Of a stretch of 64,000 nucleotides of DNA, positions 47,401 through 59,085 are shown one piece after another (within the stretch, counting starts at the first letter, position 1; the number at the start of each line of letters is the position of its first letter). The stretch comes from Bradysia coprophila. Taxonomy: Eukaryota > Arthropoda > Insecta > Diptera > Sciaridae. The stretch lies in the NCBI RefSeq assembly GCF_014529535.1, contig NC_050736.1:1302001-1366000 (forward strand). Direction: 5' to 3'. The position numbers and the translations under genes were made by a program. The notes below the pieces were generated by a model. It was given only the letters and a program-made list of their open reading frames with translations, had not been told where the DNA came from and did not search any database.

Positions 47401-50400
47401 TTCGATTATAGTGCAAAAACATGATTACAGTTTTGAAGTTATAACCTTAACGAATGCAATGAATCCATCAATCAACTTGTCAATGACTGATACCTGTACT
47501 GATGATGGATGGGTAGAATTATAAAACGATTTGTTTCAGTTAGTGAACCATTTAACAACTATACCTTCCTTATTAATATGCAATAAAGTCATAATTTTTT
47601 GTATGAAGAACGGCTGCATTACGTCTACGTTAAAATAATGAATATGAAAGTCGTAAAACTTGCAGTTCAGATACATAACTAAATGGCACAGAACAAAATG
47701 TTTCAATATTAGCGAATAATAATCTGAGCAACAAGCATACGGTACCGCATAAAGATTTTGAATCTATTCCGAAATACAGGTAGCGATTGCAAGTAGTCTG
47801 GATATGCTTCGGCAGAAGCTCATCGAATTCAATAGTACCATCTCCGCAATATTAGAATTAGATTAATTTCTTAATTAACTAATAAAAAGAAATGATGTCA
47901 CTGCAACATTATATATGAAAAATTGAGTTCAGTTTATCTAAGGCTCGTATATGATATCTAAATAACGGTGAGATATCAATTTCATGCATGTCTCATTATG
48001 CAATTGTTGCAGTTTTATGATCAAAACAATTCGTATCGCAACAATAACACAGTTGAAGATACACATTTCTTATGGTTTGATTTACACGTCTTTTTTTCAA
48101 TTGGATAATGTTCGCCTGGAACGCATTTTAACTTTGTATTTCAATTAAAAATGTAACCCAGTTCTTACCCAAACGGAAATACCTTCTTACAGCTTATTAT
48201 ATAACTAAGGTTCGGCTTCTATGGGAAAATGAGATGAAGTGCCACAACAAGACAATTTTCGTGCTATAGATTCTAGTGGCAGAATTCACATTAAGCATAT
48301 GACCAGTATTATTATCGGATCTATTACTTCAATCGATCAAAGAATTTTTAATCGGTTGATTTCAAATCTTGTACTTCAATTTTTTAATACGCATTTAAAC
48401 ATCCATATTACCGAGTGCTTGTCGTTATTTTTGTCGTCGTTATCGATAACAGATAAATAGCCATATATGAATGAAATAGTAGATTATCTCGACCAATAGG
48501 AAAATTCCACTTGGCGCTAATATAACTTAACTCGACTGCTAATCGAAAACAGGGAAATTTCCCTCATAGAAGTCGTAAGGTCAGGGAGCAAAGGATATCT
48601 AATCTGGATTTCTGCTTCTCAATTAACGAAGACTCCCAAAACTCTAATCTAACTATCTATCTTTCTTAACAAGCTTTGGTAACTGGTGTTTTGACAATTG
48701 TAGAGTTTGTATATCTGAGAACTCAAATGTGAGTTAAATTATTACCTCGTGCCACAAAGAGGCTTTCAACTTGGGTCTTCAAACAACATCTGCCCTATTA
48801 AATGTTCTTCTTTTTCAGCTGATTCAGACGAGAATAAAAATGCCTCAGTTTCCCGTGCATTTAGCAGTGGTCATATAACAGCCAAAAATGATTCGTCGTT
48901 CCTTAATTCCGTTGGTAATTATGTATCTCAGGCGTTAAGAGAGTAAGTCCATCTCATACGACAATGAAGAAATGACATTTCTTAAACATTATTTTAACGA
49001 AAATTTTAGAGTTCCAGCTGATTTACTGGATGATATTGAACGTAAAAAGGATGACGACAAAAAGAAGAAGAAAAAGAAGCCAACTGTATATCATATAAAC
49101 TTCCAACAAGCCGATCCACATGATGACTATGGCCATCAGAATCAACATGAACATGGACAGATCGCATTGCCCGAACATTTTATGGGGGGTCATCACGGTG
49201 GAAAAATTAAGCATCGTCCACAACATGGACTGAAATTAAAACATAAACATGGTAGAAGCATTGGAGGTGGGTTTTGGGTAGTGTGATGCATATCCGCATT
49301 TTCTTTTAAACAAAAATTTCAATGAAATTCCATTACAATACCATCGTTTACTTGATTAGAAATTAATGTTTTTCGTTTATTGTTAACAAGAGTGCAATGG
49401 ACATGTAAGTAAAGGTGGTATTTAATTGCGTTTATTGAAAACACGCAATCGCTTTCAAGTGGTAAATCAGTTTCATTTTGCATGTTTTTTTTTCATATTT
49501 ATTTCTATTTGCACCGTCGACAAAAAAAGGAAATCGATAATGTAAGTCTCATCTCATTTGTGGATTTCAATTGATAGGTCTGCATCGATAAAACATGTTG
49601 TGTTGTATACATGGAGAGTGGTAACATGATTGAAAAAATTTAATTGGCTTGGTGTGACTGCATTTTTTGCCTCTACTTTAATGGACACAAGTTCATTTTA
49701 ATCGATGTTTTAAATTGCATTTTAGTGTTGATTCTTGACTTGTCTTTCTTTGTAACTTTATTGGTTTTTTTCTGCATTCTTTATGTAATTTTGATAACAG
49801 GTTTGACATAGTTTTACAATTGAGTTAGTTGTTTTCTAATGAACGTAGCGTTGAAAGTGATATTACCATCTGCAAGACAATAATTCTGACAAAATACAAG
49901 AACATGACAGACACCTTCTCGAATCCACATCCTTACAAAGTAACGACCACATTTTACGACGAATAACATTACAATAACATTACAATTCACAAAACCATAT
50001 ACTATGCGACATCATTCAAGTAGACACTCTTGATCTTGTATTCGGTATTGGTAGAGATAAACGAAAAAAAAAACTTTTGACTCTTTCTATTTAGGAGCAT
50101 TTGGACTGAAATTGGGTCATACATTATCTATTCTGGGCGTGAAAAAACTTAAACTTATCCAAAAAAAGTGTTGGAAAATTATCTTCAAACGCAGACGAGG
50201 TAACATTGACGGAACGTAATTTGACATCACCATCGACATTTTATATTATACACAAAGTACATCCTTACAATCAAACATTTACATTTTACCGAATTGCACT
50301 AAATCAGACTACATGGACATTTTACATAAGGTGGAAATGGCACTATCATTTCATTACATGAACGTAGTAAACTTTTAGATTATCATGGTAGCATAATTTT

Positions 50401-53400
50401 ATGGCAAAACCTCAGCAGTTCCTCTTGACAAATTGGACTTGAGGAAAGTTTCTTCGAGTTTGTTATCAGTTTCTATTTAAAAGAATACATTTTGACGCGA
50501 AAGCAGGATCGATTTAACTATACAGTTTGATTATATTTTGGGAATGAACCCAAAATAATATCTGAACATCGAGTTTAATCTAATCAATCTGTGGCCTTTG
50601 CTGCTTTTCCTTTTTTAAACTTTGTTACAATTCTTTTTATCAGTAACCTATTTGAAACGACAAAGCGTATCGCAACAAAACTCCAATAAATCTATTACTT
50701 CATTTGCTCTTATTGGCTGATACTTAGACTGATCATACCTAGTCAGTATATTACAAACATAATTACTTAACATTTGTGGTCCTGACATGAAATACGTAAT
50801 ATTTGATAGTGTGAGCTCTTCCCTACTAAATTGGTGGGCAAATTAGCGAGAACAATTTAAATCTATTAGTAAAAAAACTCGCCATAAAATTGTACGGAAT
50901 GTGTATCTCATACAAACAGGTGTCGGGACCACCTTTTTTCGTACACCAGTCTATGTATGATTAGACTACGGTGTGATACATAAAATCTATTACTTCAATA
51001 ATCTTATCAGACATTGTGCTTATAAGAGATAAACATCCAGCGCTCATTGCTTATTCTTTGGCGTCGTTGTCGATAGCAGGTTGTTACTACTAGGCGTTTC
51101 TATAACGTAATTTTTAAACTTTCGATTTTACAGTATAGGACAGCACTAGTCGATAATATATGACTCAACATGATATATTAAAATCTGTTAACAGCTGTTT
51201 CTTCTACAGAGAAATTTATTGGCACTCGAGAAGCACAGTATAGAGGTCGTCACTTTTCTATGAGCATTAACAAAGATCACGCGAGTTGTCATCTCATTTT
51301 TCCATATAACTTTGTTAATGATGTTGCTAGCTTGCACAAAAAATTACACATCTACCATCTACTAGCTTCTAATCATAAACTCTAGATACCATCGTTGTTA
51401 TACTTTGAAAAAAAAAAAAAATCGTGGCAAAATGTTCTATATTTAACTTCACTTCTCACTACTTCTATCAATTTTAGCCATTTTAATCCGAAACGTAATC
51501 TATCAAAAGATTTTATTTTTGTAATCTTTGAAAAAAGATTGAAATGAAATCTTTAGAAAAATTTAAAATGTTCGTAATCTTTCCGTAGATTAAACATTTA
51601 ATCCGACTTTTTTCTCTGTGAAGTGCCAATAAGATCGAAATGTTATACAATAGGGGTGTGCGATGGTTCGGAGATCAGGATGGAAGGGGTACACAAAAAA
51701 TTCTTACCATCCTAGATGTCAAAAAGTGATTTTAAAATTTTTTTAAAATTCATTAACAACTTGCGCAAATTCACTGAAGCTGAATTTGCGACTACTGGTA
51801 AAATCTAATATTTCGACCTCTACCAACAATATGTTGCGAGATAGTTTTTGCCCTAATTAGTGTTTTTCTACTAATTAGAGTCCAATAAAACAGAAAATTT
51901 TTAAATTGGAAAAATTTGGCAGAAGCATTATGTTTGGTGTGTCCTCAAAGTTCGCCAACTATGAAAAATCGAGTAAATTTTAAACTTGAAAATTCTATAA
52001 TCGACATATAAAATTATTCGATTATTGCTCAAATGGGGTTAAATTGTTGGGAATGTTGCCGGCTATCCAAAAAGAACAGTTTTTGAAAATCGTCTGTGAA
52101 TGTGTGTGGTGTGACTGTTTGTTTGGCCCAAAATTGAGGCAAAATTCCTCAACGGAAAAAATCGATTTTTTTGAAAACGTTTGAAAAATCACGGATTTTA
52201 ATTTTTTCGACTCTAAAGTGCCCACAAACTTTAAATTAAATTATTTTAGGCAAAAACAATGCTTTTCACACGTTTTCAAAAAAATCGATTTTCTCCGTTG
52301 AGGATTTTTTCCTCAATTTTGGGCAAAACAAACAGTCACACCACACGCATTTCATAGACGATTTTCAAAAACTCTTCTTTTTTGGATAGCCGGCAACATT
52401 CCCAACAATTTAAGCCCATTTGAGTAATAATCGAATAATTTTCTATGTCGATTATAGAATTTTCAAGTTTAAAATTAACTCAATTTTTCATAGTTGTCGA
52501 ACTTTGACGACACACCAAACATAATGCTTCGGCCAAATGTTTCCAATTTAAACATTTTCCGTTTTATTGTACTCTAATTAGTAGAAAAACACTAATTAGG
52601 GCAAAAAATATCTCGCAACATATTGTTGGTAGAGGTCGAAATATGAGATTTTACCAGTAGTCGCAAATTCAGCTTCAGTGAATTTGCGCAAGTTGTTAAT
52701 GAATTTTAAAAAATATAAAAAATACTTTTTGACAACTAGGGATGGTAACAATTTTTTGTGGACCCCTTCCATCCTGATCCCCGAACCATCGCACACCCCT
52801 ATTATACAAGTTATATGTATTTATCAAATGAAGCTTTAAACAATGAGCTATGTTGTTGTAAGGGAGATAGCGTACTTACCTCGATCACGATATGATTTAC
52901 TTAATCTCAATCTGTAACTTCCTCTACTTCTTGAACATGAACAATCAAATTACATGAAGCTTGTTGCTTGTAAAATATTTGAACTCATTTTCTAACTGGT
53001 AGAAAATTTTGTTTTCACATTATAGCCACACCGATAGCATGTTGGTTGTGACATCCTATTCAAACTCTTCATCTTTCAAAAGATCTTTTAATACCATTTC
53101 GTCACTTAATATTTCGAACTAATTTTTTTTTCGTAACCATTTTTCATTCAAAAGGCGATTTCGACATCATCCGTTTCAAGTAGTTTGGATTTTCCTTTTA
53201 AAATTGCTCATACATACATCGAATGCATCAATCGTAAAATCTATACCATTTCCGTATGTCATCGTCACATCATTTACAGAGCCTTTATATTGATTGAATC
53301 AAAAATTATTAATTTGAAATTTTTTTTGTGCATTGAATCGTTTAGATGGCATTCCAAGATTTGGCATCTTATTGGGAAATAAAGTTGTCCATTTGGTGTC

Positions 53401-54192
53401 GAAAAAGTTTAAATTACTTCAAAAGAAATGCGGTTTCATACTTAAGTATATCAAATTAGGTATGACGTGTTTATATGATAAACATTTTAGCGTAGCGACG
53501 TAAGGACTTATTTAACCAAAAATGACTTAACATAAATATGCAAAAATGAGAACAGTTCTGTACTGTTTGTACCATCAATGACTTCCAATGTTCTACATAA
53601 CTACACGAGATGTTAACGTTATTAAAAGTGTTTTTGTTTTTTTTTGTTTTATAGCATGTAATGTGTGAGCTTCGAGTGTGAAAATATGGGACTGGGACTG
53701 ATTGTCGTCTGTTAAATTATCAATATTAACTCAAATTTAATACGATTCCAGCTCTGCGTGGACACAAAAAAGGAAAAAAGAAGAAGCGTAAGGCACTTAT
53801 GAAACTATTGCTCATTGGCGCCGTGTTGAAAGCCAAAATCGAACTGTTCCTGAAACTCTTTGCAACCCATTTACAAGTGAAATTCTTTATCGTTGCACTG
53901 ATTGGCCTATTTCTTAATATCGCTAAGTTCTGGATCGATCTGAAACGAGGACATTCCCCGCAAAAGGTACAGCTGATAATAAAAAAATTAATTCTTCTGT
54001 CCTGATTTAATGGTATGTATTTCATAGGTTATTTACTACGAAAATGCCCAGCACCAGCATCATTATGATGAACATGACGAGGGGTGGAATAGTGGTGGCG
54101 GTTACTGGAAGCGATCGTTTGACGAGCAAACTACTGAGAGCAATGCCCCATACACACATCCTTATAGCGCTCCATTTGCTCATCGAAAGTAG
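44436..54192 (+). CDS. Osiris-like (DUF1676-type) protein, gene B
   Basis: A second Osiris-like secretory protein, in five exons: 44436-44505, 48819-48942, 49010-49266, 53752-53966 and 54028-54192. Phases 1, 2, 1, 0 are all consistent and give 276 residues, a usual Osiris length. Exon 1 is the signal peptide (MIVKFGLLLTISCYIIAEVR). Exons 2-3 give an N-terminal domain (FLNSVGNYVSQALRE, VPADLLDDIERKK), a lysine run and a His-rich segment (HQNQHEHGQ, HGLKLKHKHGRS). Exon 4 holds a basic stretch and the hydrophobic core (ALMKLLLIGAVLKAKIELFL, then FFIVALIGLFLNIAKFW). Exon 5 is a His/Tyr-rich tail (VIYYENAQHQHHYDEHDEGW). Introns 1 and 3 are 4.3 and 4.5 kb and hold several repeats and a hAT-type foldback; the small introns are 67 and 61 bp. 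No N-terminal cysteine pair is visible, so family membership is likely rather than certain. Confidence 0.75.
45775..45852 (-). pseudogene. Degenerate tRNA-like sequence (SINE head or tRNA pseudogene)
   Basis: On the minus strand a perfect internal box A (TAGCTCAATTGG, 45839-45828) follows GCCTCTAACTG. About 35 nt later a T-arm-like part (GTAGG, loop, ACTAC) appears, but its box B is degenerate (GGTTGGGGAAC in place of GGTTCGAATCC). The anticodon arm does not pair convincingly. A tRNA pseudogene or the head of a tRNA-derived SINE fits better than a working tRNA. It lies in intron 1 of the Osiris-like gene B. Confidence 0.4.
48292..48462 (+). repeat. M180 short element in gene B intron 1
   Basis: Forward copy: AAGCATATGACCAGTATTAT, then AAATCTTGTACTTCAATTTT and GTCGTCGTTATCGATAACAG. 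It ends 356 bp before exon 2 of the Osiris-like gene. Confidence 0.78.
50729..50968. repeat. Relative of the 28280-28962 element
   Basis: Shares TGTGGTCCTGACATGAAATA and the following 70 bp with the right part of 28280-28962 in reverse. Imperfect outer arms (TTAGACTGATCATAC with GTATGATTAGAC) make it a shorter inverted-repeat copy. Confidence 0.6.
50984..51082 (+). repeat. Decayed M180 element
   Basis: Keeps AAATCTATTACTTCAATAAT and GGCGTCGTTGTCGATAGCAG; the middle has diverged. Confidence 0.45.
51651..52801. mobile_element. 1.15-kb hAT-type foldback element
   Basis: Two arms of about 560 bp meet near 52228 and are about 95 percent alike by eye. The ends are TAGGGGTGTGCGATGGTTCG and its exact reverse complement, flanked by a perfect 8-bp duplication TTATACAA (51643-51650 and 52802-52809). 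Such ends with an 8-bp duplication point to hAT mobilisation. There is no internal coding region; the ORFs inside are mirror images in the arms. It sits in intron 3 of the Osiris-like gene B, so the unspliced RNA can fold into a long hairpin. Confidence 0.9.
52810..53751. other. Rest of gene B intron 3
   Basis: No further element is recognised between the foldback and exon 4, apart from ordinary AT-rich DNA. Confidence 0.4.
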
Positions 54193-54594
54193 TCTCAGCA
54201 CATTTAGATGTTAAGAATAAATCGGAAAGACTTTTTGCGATCGAAAGGACACATTTTAGATCTGTATACAAATTGCCATAAAAATTGTTTTTTGGGAACG
54301 TTCTATCTTATTGCTTTTCGGTACGACACGAATGCGAATACCATATTTAAGCTTTTCATATTTTTCTGATTGTCAATTGTTCTTTTATATTAAAAGAGCA
54401 AGAGACTTTACTAAATATGTACGGTTGAGTATGAGCTGTTTTGCATTTTTTTTTTAAATTATATAAATATCCTACGATAAGTGCAGATCGATGTTTGGTC
54501 ATTTTTATTTTGACGAGTGAAAATTTTGTAGCCCACAGTAGCTATAAAATCCAACTAGTCAAAATGACAATATCCAAAAACAAGAAAATTTTAT

Positions 54595-54660
54595 ACATGC
54601 TATATGCGTCGAAGACTGTACTTTTCATGTTCTAAGCACTTATCTCGACGCATGTAGAAT
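54595..54660. repeat. ACATGC palindrome family, copy 2
   Basis: ACATGCTATATGCGTCGAAG, then CTTTTCATG and TCTCGACGCATGTAG; a diverged copy of 43586-43657. Confidence 0.55.
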
Positions 54661-54717
54661 CCTCTATCCGTAACTCGGGATTAAAATGGAAAGTAATGTT
54701 TTTGTGTAATTTTATTG

Positions 54718-54737
54718 ACTCGGATCAACAAACTTCA
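54718..54737 (-). repeat. TTTGTTGATCCGAG phrase
   Basis: The minus strand reads GAAGTTTGTTGATCCGAG. The same phrase occurs on the plus strand at about 40916-40935, 58197-58215 and, in variant form, 58314-58331, so it marks a small dispersed repeat. Confidence 0.45.
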
Positions 54738-54812
54738 TACTCAAACTAAACTTTTCATTCCTGGTTAAGTGAGCAATCCATACAACCACCTTTTACGGAC
54801 GGTGATATCGCC

Positions 54813-54953
54813 TGTTATCAACAACTATGGTAACATAAGAGATGAGATCTGGCTAATGAGGTATCTTATACGGCAGAATACATTTCAAAATTAATGAATT
54901 AAAAGATAAGAAAAATTTGGTAATTAGGGATTGCCGTCCGTGAAAGGTTAATG
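54813..54953 (-). repeat. Decayed M180 element
   Basis: CTGTTATCAACAACTATGGT at one end and GATTGCCGTCCGTGAAAGG at the other, with a diverged middle. Confidence 0.5.
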
Positions 54954-55643
54954 AATGGATTTTTATTAGAAAATTAATTTAATTTATTTATTTCAGTTAT
55001 TTATTATCTAATTTATTTATTTATTTATTTATTCTAAAATCTATTTTTTGTCATTTTTGTGTGATTCCAAATAAATATTTTAACTGAATTTCCCCTTTCA
55101 CTGGAAATCTGCCGAAATTATTGGAGAACGATAACACCAGCTGCTCAGCTTCCATCGGCTGAAGTACAACGAAGAGAAGACTGTGATATATTTGAAGCAA
55201 ACATTGGATGGTAGTAAACTAACGTTATTAGTTTTCGGTTGAGCGTTAAAAATAATTCTTTTTACCAATATTTCCATCAATTCCAACTTTATAATGATAA
55301 AAGTGATTTAAAATATTTGTAAAAGACAATTTTTTATTTGTGAACCAAGAAATACCCGACGGCAGTCATTATTTCATCGGAAAATAAAAATACAGAAATG
55401 TGAAAGAACGTATCAATTACAACCCACAATCATTAGACATCCTTCCGCTCTTTAGGGATGGAGGGAGGGACGCCAAATTGTGACTGTAATGTTATAAGGT
55501 ACAGGAAAAACGCGAGGAACTCTGAAAAATCCGGGAAAAAACAGAAAGTCTTTTTTGAATGACGCCTTAACAAATAATTGGAATATACCTTTATCCAAGG
55601 TAATTTTTTGACAAACCGAAAACCAAGAGCATCCACAGAGCCA
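54954..55643. other. Intergenic, short TTTA repeat only
   Basis: A run of TTTA/ATTT units lies at about 54978-55032. No gene is seen. Confidence 0.45.
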
Positions 55644-55651
55644 AGAGCCAT

Positions 55652-55984
55652 TAGGCTAGTTTTTTTTTGTATGAAAAAAACATTTGTCGGCTACGGAAAA
55701 CCTTGACCCCCTCAAAATATTGTACCATTAAATGCATCTCAAATATATATTTTTTTTATTTTTTCATTCAGCCTTGGCGGTGGAGAAAATTCAGTAAAGA
55801 GCAACTTTCCCATACAAAATTTTTTTTCAAAAAACTGCAATGATTTTTATCCACGCTAAAGCTGCGTGAAAAAATTTAAAAAAATATATATTTGAGATGC
55901 ATTTAATGGCACAATATTTTGAGGGGGTCAAGGTTTTCCGTAGCCGACAATATTTTTTTTTTCATACAGTCAAAAACTAGCCTA
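55652..55984. mobile_element. hAT-type MITE, 333 bp
   Basis: Arms of about 105 bp start TAGGCTAGTTTTT and contain CTACGGAAAACCTTGACCCC. They flank about 120 bp of unique sequence. An exact 8-bp duplication AGAGCCAT lies at 55644-55651 and 55985-55992. No ORF is seen. Confidence 0.87.
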
Positions 55985-56229
55985 AGAGCCATATATCCTT
56001 AACGCTTTTGCCAACAAAAGTTTTGGCTATTTCGTCTATGGATGGGATGTGTTCGGCTTGTCAAAAAATGACCTTGGAACAGACCTATACTTTACCAACA
56101 TCCGATATCCTAGACTGGATGCTCGAAAATTATATCATTATTGAGAATCCACGTTGATGTGCTCTACATTACTTGAATGGATAACGTGGCTAGTCCAGTA
56201 AAATGTATTTTTAACCGGGATGGTATTTG

Positions 56230-56370
56230 CGGCTTCACTTTCGGATCTATTACTTCATTTGATCTGAGTACTTTCCATGTTGATTGATTTCAAATCTTTT
56301 ACTTCATTTCTTTGAACATGCTTCCGCACGATGGTAGCCTTCATTATTTTTGTCGTCGTTATTGATAACA
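56230..56370 (+). repeat. M180 element, diverged copy
   Basis: Contains GATCTATTACTTCATTTGAT, TTGATTTCAAATCTTTTACT and TTTTTGTCGTCGTTATTGAT in family order; the extreme left end is missing. Confidence 0.6.
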
Positions 56371-58286
56371 ATTCACAATTTTAAGACTCTCAACAAAAAT
56401 AAGAACATTTGCTGTCTCATCAACTACTCTACTTGAACCTGTGTTAATCGAAGAAGAAGCGACTATAGACTCTGGGAAATTCTGTGAGAAGATAAAAGTA
56501 AATGCAGAAAAAATGCACGTAAATGCTAACGGATTCTATAAATTTGTGTAAATCTGAGTAAATGCCGAGTGGGTACAAATACAAATGACAGGAAATTCAG
56601 AATTAAGGAATAAGTGTAGAGTAACAGCTGAGCAAATAAGGATCGCACGACTTACCCCCTCGGTCTAAATAATGCTTTATGTTTACCTTTATGCATATAA
56701 CCATCGAAAAAACCGCTCCATTTAAAAACTTCTTTATTAAAAACTTTGATCTCTGAATAGCCACAATAAAACCATTAACCAACCGTAGTCATTGCCTCGG
56801 TCATTACATGTTCTTGTTTATGTTGAAAACATTATACAAATTTCTGTTCTTTGTTATCAGCCCAAAACACAATAAAAAAGCGAGAAAAAATATTTAAAAA
56901 ATAAAACAAAAAAGAATCATTGTTTTGTATACAGCATTTTCTGAACTGAACGACGTCAAATAAACATTTAAAATTTTTATTACCTGTTCGCGACTATAGT
57001 AGTAACGTATATAATACACAATGTTTTTATATACAGTTTTAACTCTTTGATGTCACGTTCAAACGGCGGTTATTGTAATCAACATTCACGATTTCGCTTC
57101 GAAATGCTCACAAAATGTCTAAACTGTGACTCAAACAACCATAGACTTTTTTTGAACTATAACGAGCCGTTAAGCTCATTCGTAGCTTTTATATACATTT
57201 CCATTGATATGGAAATAAAATGAACTGAATGAACCAATCTCAATGAACCATTTATGGGCTATCGTTTTAATCATTTCAATGTAACAAAGTCCATACATGA
57301 GTACACAAAAAAAACAGCAGACAATCAGAAACAAAATAAAAAGTTAGTTTATACCTTTCAACCACATAACAAGTGGCTATAAAATATTCTCTTGTATAGT
57401 CTAACGTGTGCTCTTAGCCAAACAGGTGGTACGTTTCCTTTCGTAACTGAATATAGGAATTACGGTTTTATTTTTATTTTAATTTGTTTAAAGGAACGAT
57501 TACTCATCGCATGAGTTAATTAAATATTGTGCTCAGGTGGATAGAGCGCTGCTGATAATATTTCGGTAAATTGTTTTCCGCGCGATTAGTAACACTCTGA
57601 TTGTAATGAAGTGCGGGTGAAAAAAGTTTTGCGATAAAAACACAGTGGTTTAGTTCGTGATAGGATTTGCGTGAACTGAATGCCAGAATATAAAAAGTTC
57701 TGGTGGTGGAAAATTTAAATGTGTTGAACGATATACGAAGAAGGTATGAAAAATGAATAAAGTGATGGTGTCAAACAGAAATCGTCCTCTCATTAATTGA
57801 GTTAATGGAGTGACTATTTAAAACATTTTAATAGACTCCAATGGAATAAGCACTATTTAGTCAAGCTATTACATTTTCTAAATATATTTCGTTATCAATT
57901 CTGTGATAAAAGTATGAAAAGGTACACGGTTTATGATAAAAAAAAACATCAAATCAACTTTGTATTATAAACACGATATAACGACTTTATAGTTCAATAT
58001 AAAATTCAATGTAAAAACTTTGAACATTAAAAATTCTTATCGGTGGCATATAAATACACAAATGATTAGTCATAAAAAAAAGAATCAATGACAGGGACAG
58101 GGCTATTTATATGCAATGAAAATAGAAGATGAGAGTTGGACGAAATAGAAATTTACGTCACAAGGAGGGAAAAGTTGAAAATTCGAGTTTTCTCGTGAAG
58201 TTTGTTGATCCGAGATGAAGGCGAGCCGGTGAAGCCGACGTTTTCATTTTTCGTCCTAGTTACGTATTACTCAATTACATAACAGG
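56371..58286. other. AT-rich intergenic, no gene seen
   Basis: No coding sequence is recognised. About 58170-58255 is a diverged relative of the following inverted repeat. Confidence 0.4.
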
Positions 58287-58382
58287 GGATAAAAACTGGA
58301 GTTTTCGTGTGAATTTGGTTGATTCGAGGCGAAGCCGATGGTAGTAATGACACGAAAATGATAGTTTTCAGTTTTATCCCGA
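58287..58382. repeat. 96-bp inverted repeat
   Basis: GGGATAAAAACTGGAGTTTT and its partner ending CAGTTTTATCCC flank a centre with GATTCGAGGCGAAGCC. A weaker relative lies just upstream at 58170-58255. Confidence 0.6.
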
Positions 58383-58399
58383 GTTTTGTAACCGATTTT

Positions 58400-58468
58400 A
58401 CATGCTGAGGGCGTCGAAGATGTGCTTGAAACATGAAAAGTACGGTCTTCCACACATGTAGAATGTAA
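58400..58468. repeat. ACATGC palindrome family, copy 3
   Basis: TACATGCTGAGGGCGTCGAA with CATGAAAAGTACGG and an imperfect right arm; it directly follows the inverted repeat at 58287-58382. Confidence 0.65.
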
Positions 58469-58691
58469 AATATGTGTCATGCCTTCTACCTACATCACTT
58501 CGTTCGGGCTACAACTCGAGAAATTGCCTTTAATCTACCATCTACAACAGATACATAAATAACTATTATCATCCTCGCGTCATGTTGTGAGGTCACTATT
58601 ACTTATCTGGAAGAATAGGTTGCAAATTATTGACAAGTGCAACCATTAGAAAACCTCGATTGTTCGTCTCATGTATGGATAATCTTATGTT

Positions 58692-58752
58692 ACATGCTGA
58701 GGGCACCGAAGAAAATGCTTTATTGAAGAAATGAAAGGTTTTTGGTGTAAAA
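58692..58752. repeat. ACATGC palindrome family, diverged copy 4
   Basis: Keeps the left arm TTACATGCTGAGGGC and part of the centre only. Confidence 0.45.
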
Positions 58753-59085
58753 TTAATTTTATAAAATTATACAAACTTCTGATTGTCGGAATAAAACTCA
58801 GAACTGCTCCACCCAAAAAAATTTATTTTTTGTAAAATTCCATGCTGTAAATACCTAACGGCTTTGTTAGAACCTTTCACCTGAATTAGTTTCTCAGCTC
58901 GCCTCGTATCCTAATTTTACATTTTTTTCTGAAAATTTGAACTGATTTTACGGGACATAGAATATCAGCAATGTATTCTATTAAAATGTTTTTTGATGAG
59001 TGAATACTTTTTAATCCATTACTTCCGTTCATTGATTGAATTTAAATTCGCTTAACCTTACCTCTTCGTTTGCATTTAGGTAAAT

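Noticed and set aside
52022-52796. Minus-strand ORFs of 66-67 codons inside the large foldback
   Set aside because: They are mirror-image by-products of the palindrome arms and have no recognisable motif.
58267-58480. Overlapping minus-strand ORFs of 62 and 69 codons
   Set aside because: They fall on a cluster of small palindromes, and their content follows the repeat, not a protein family.
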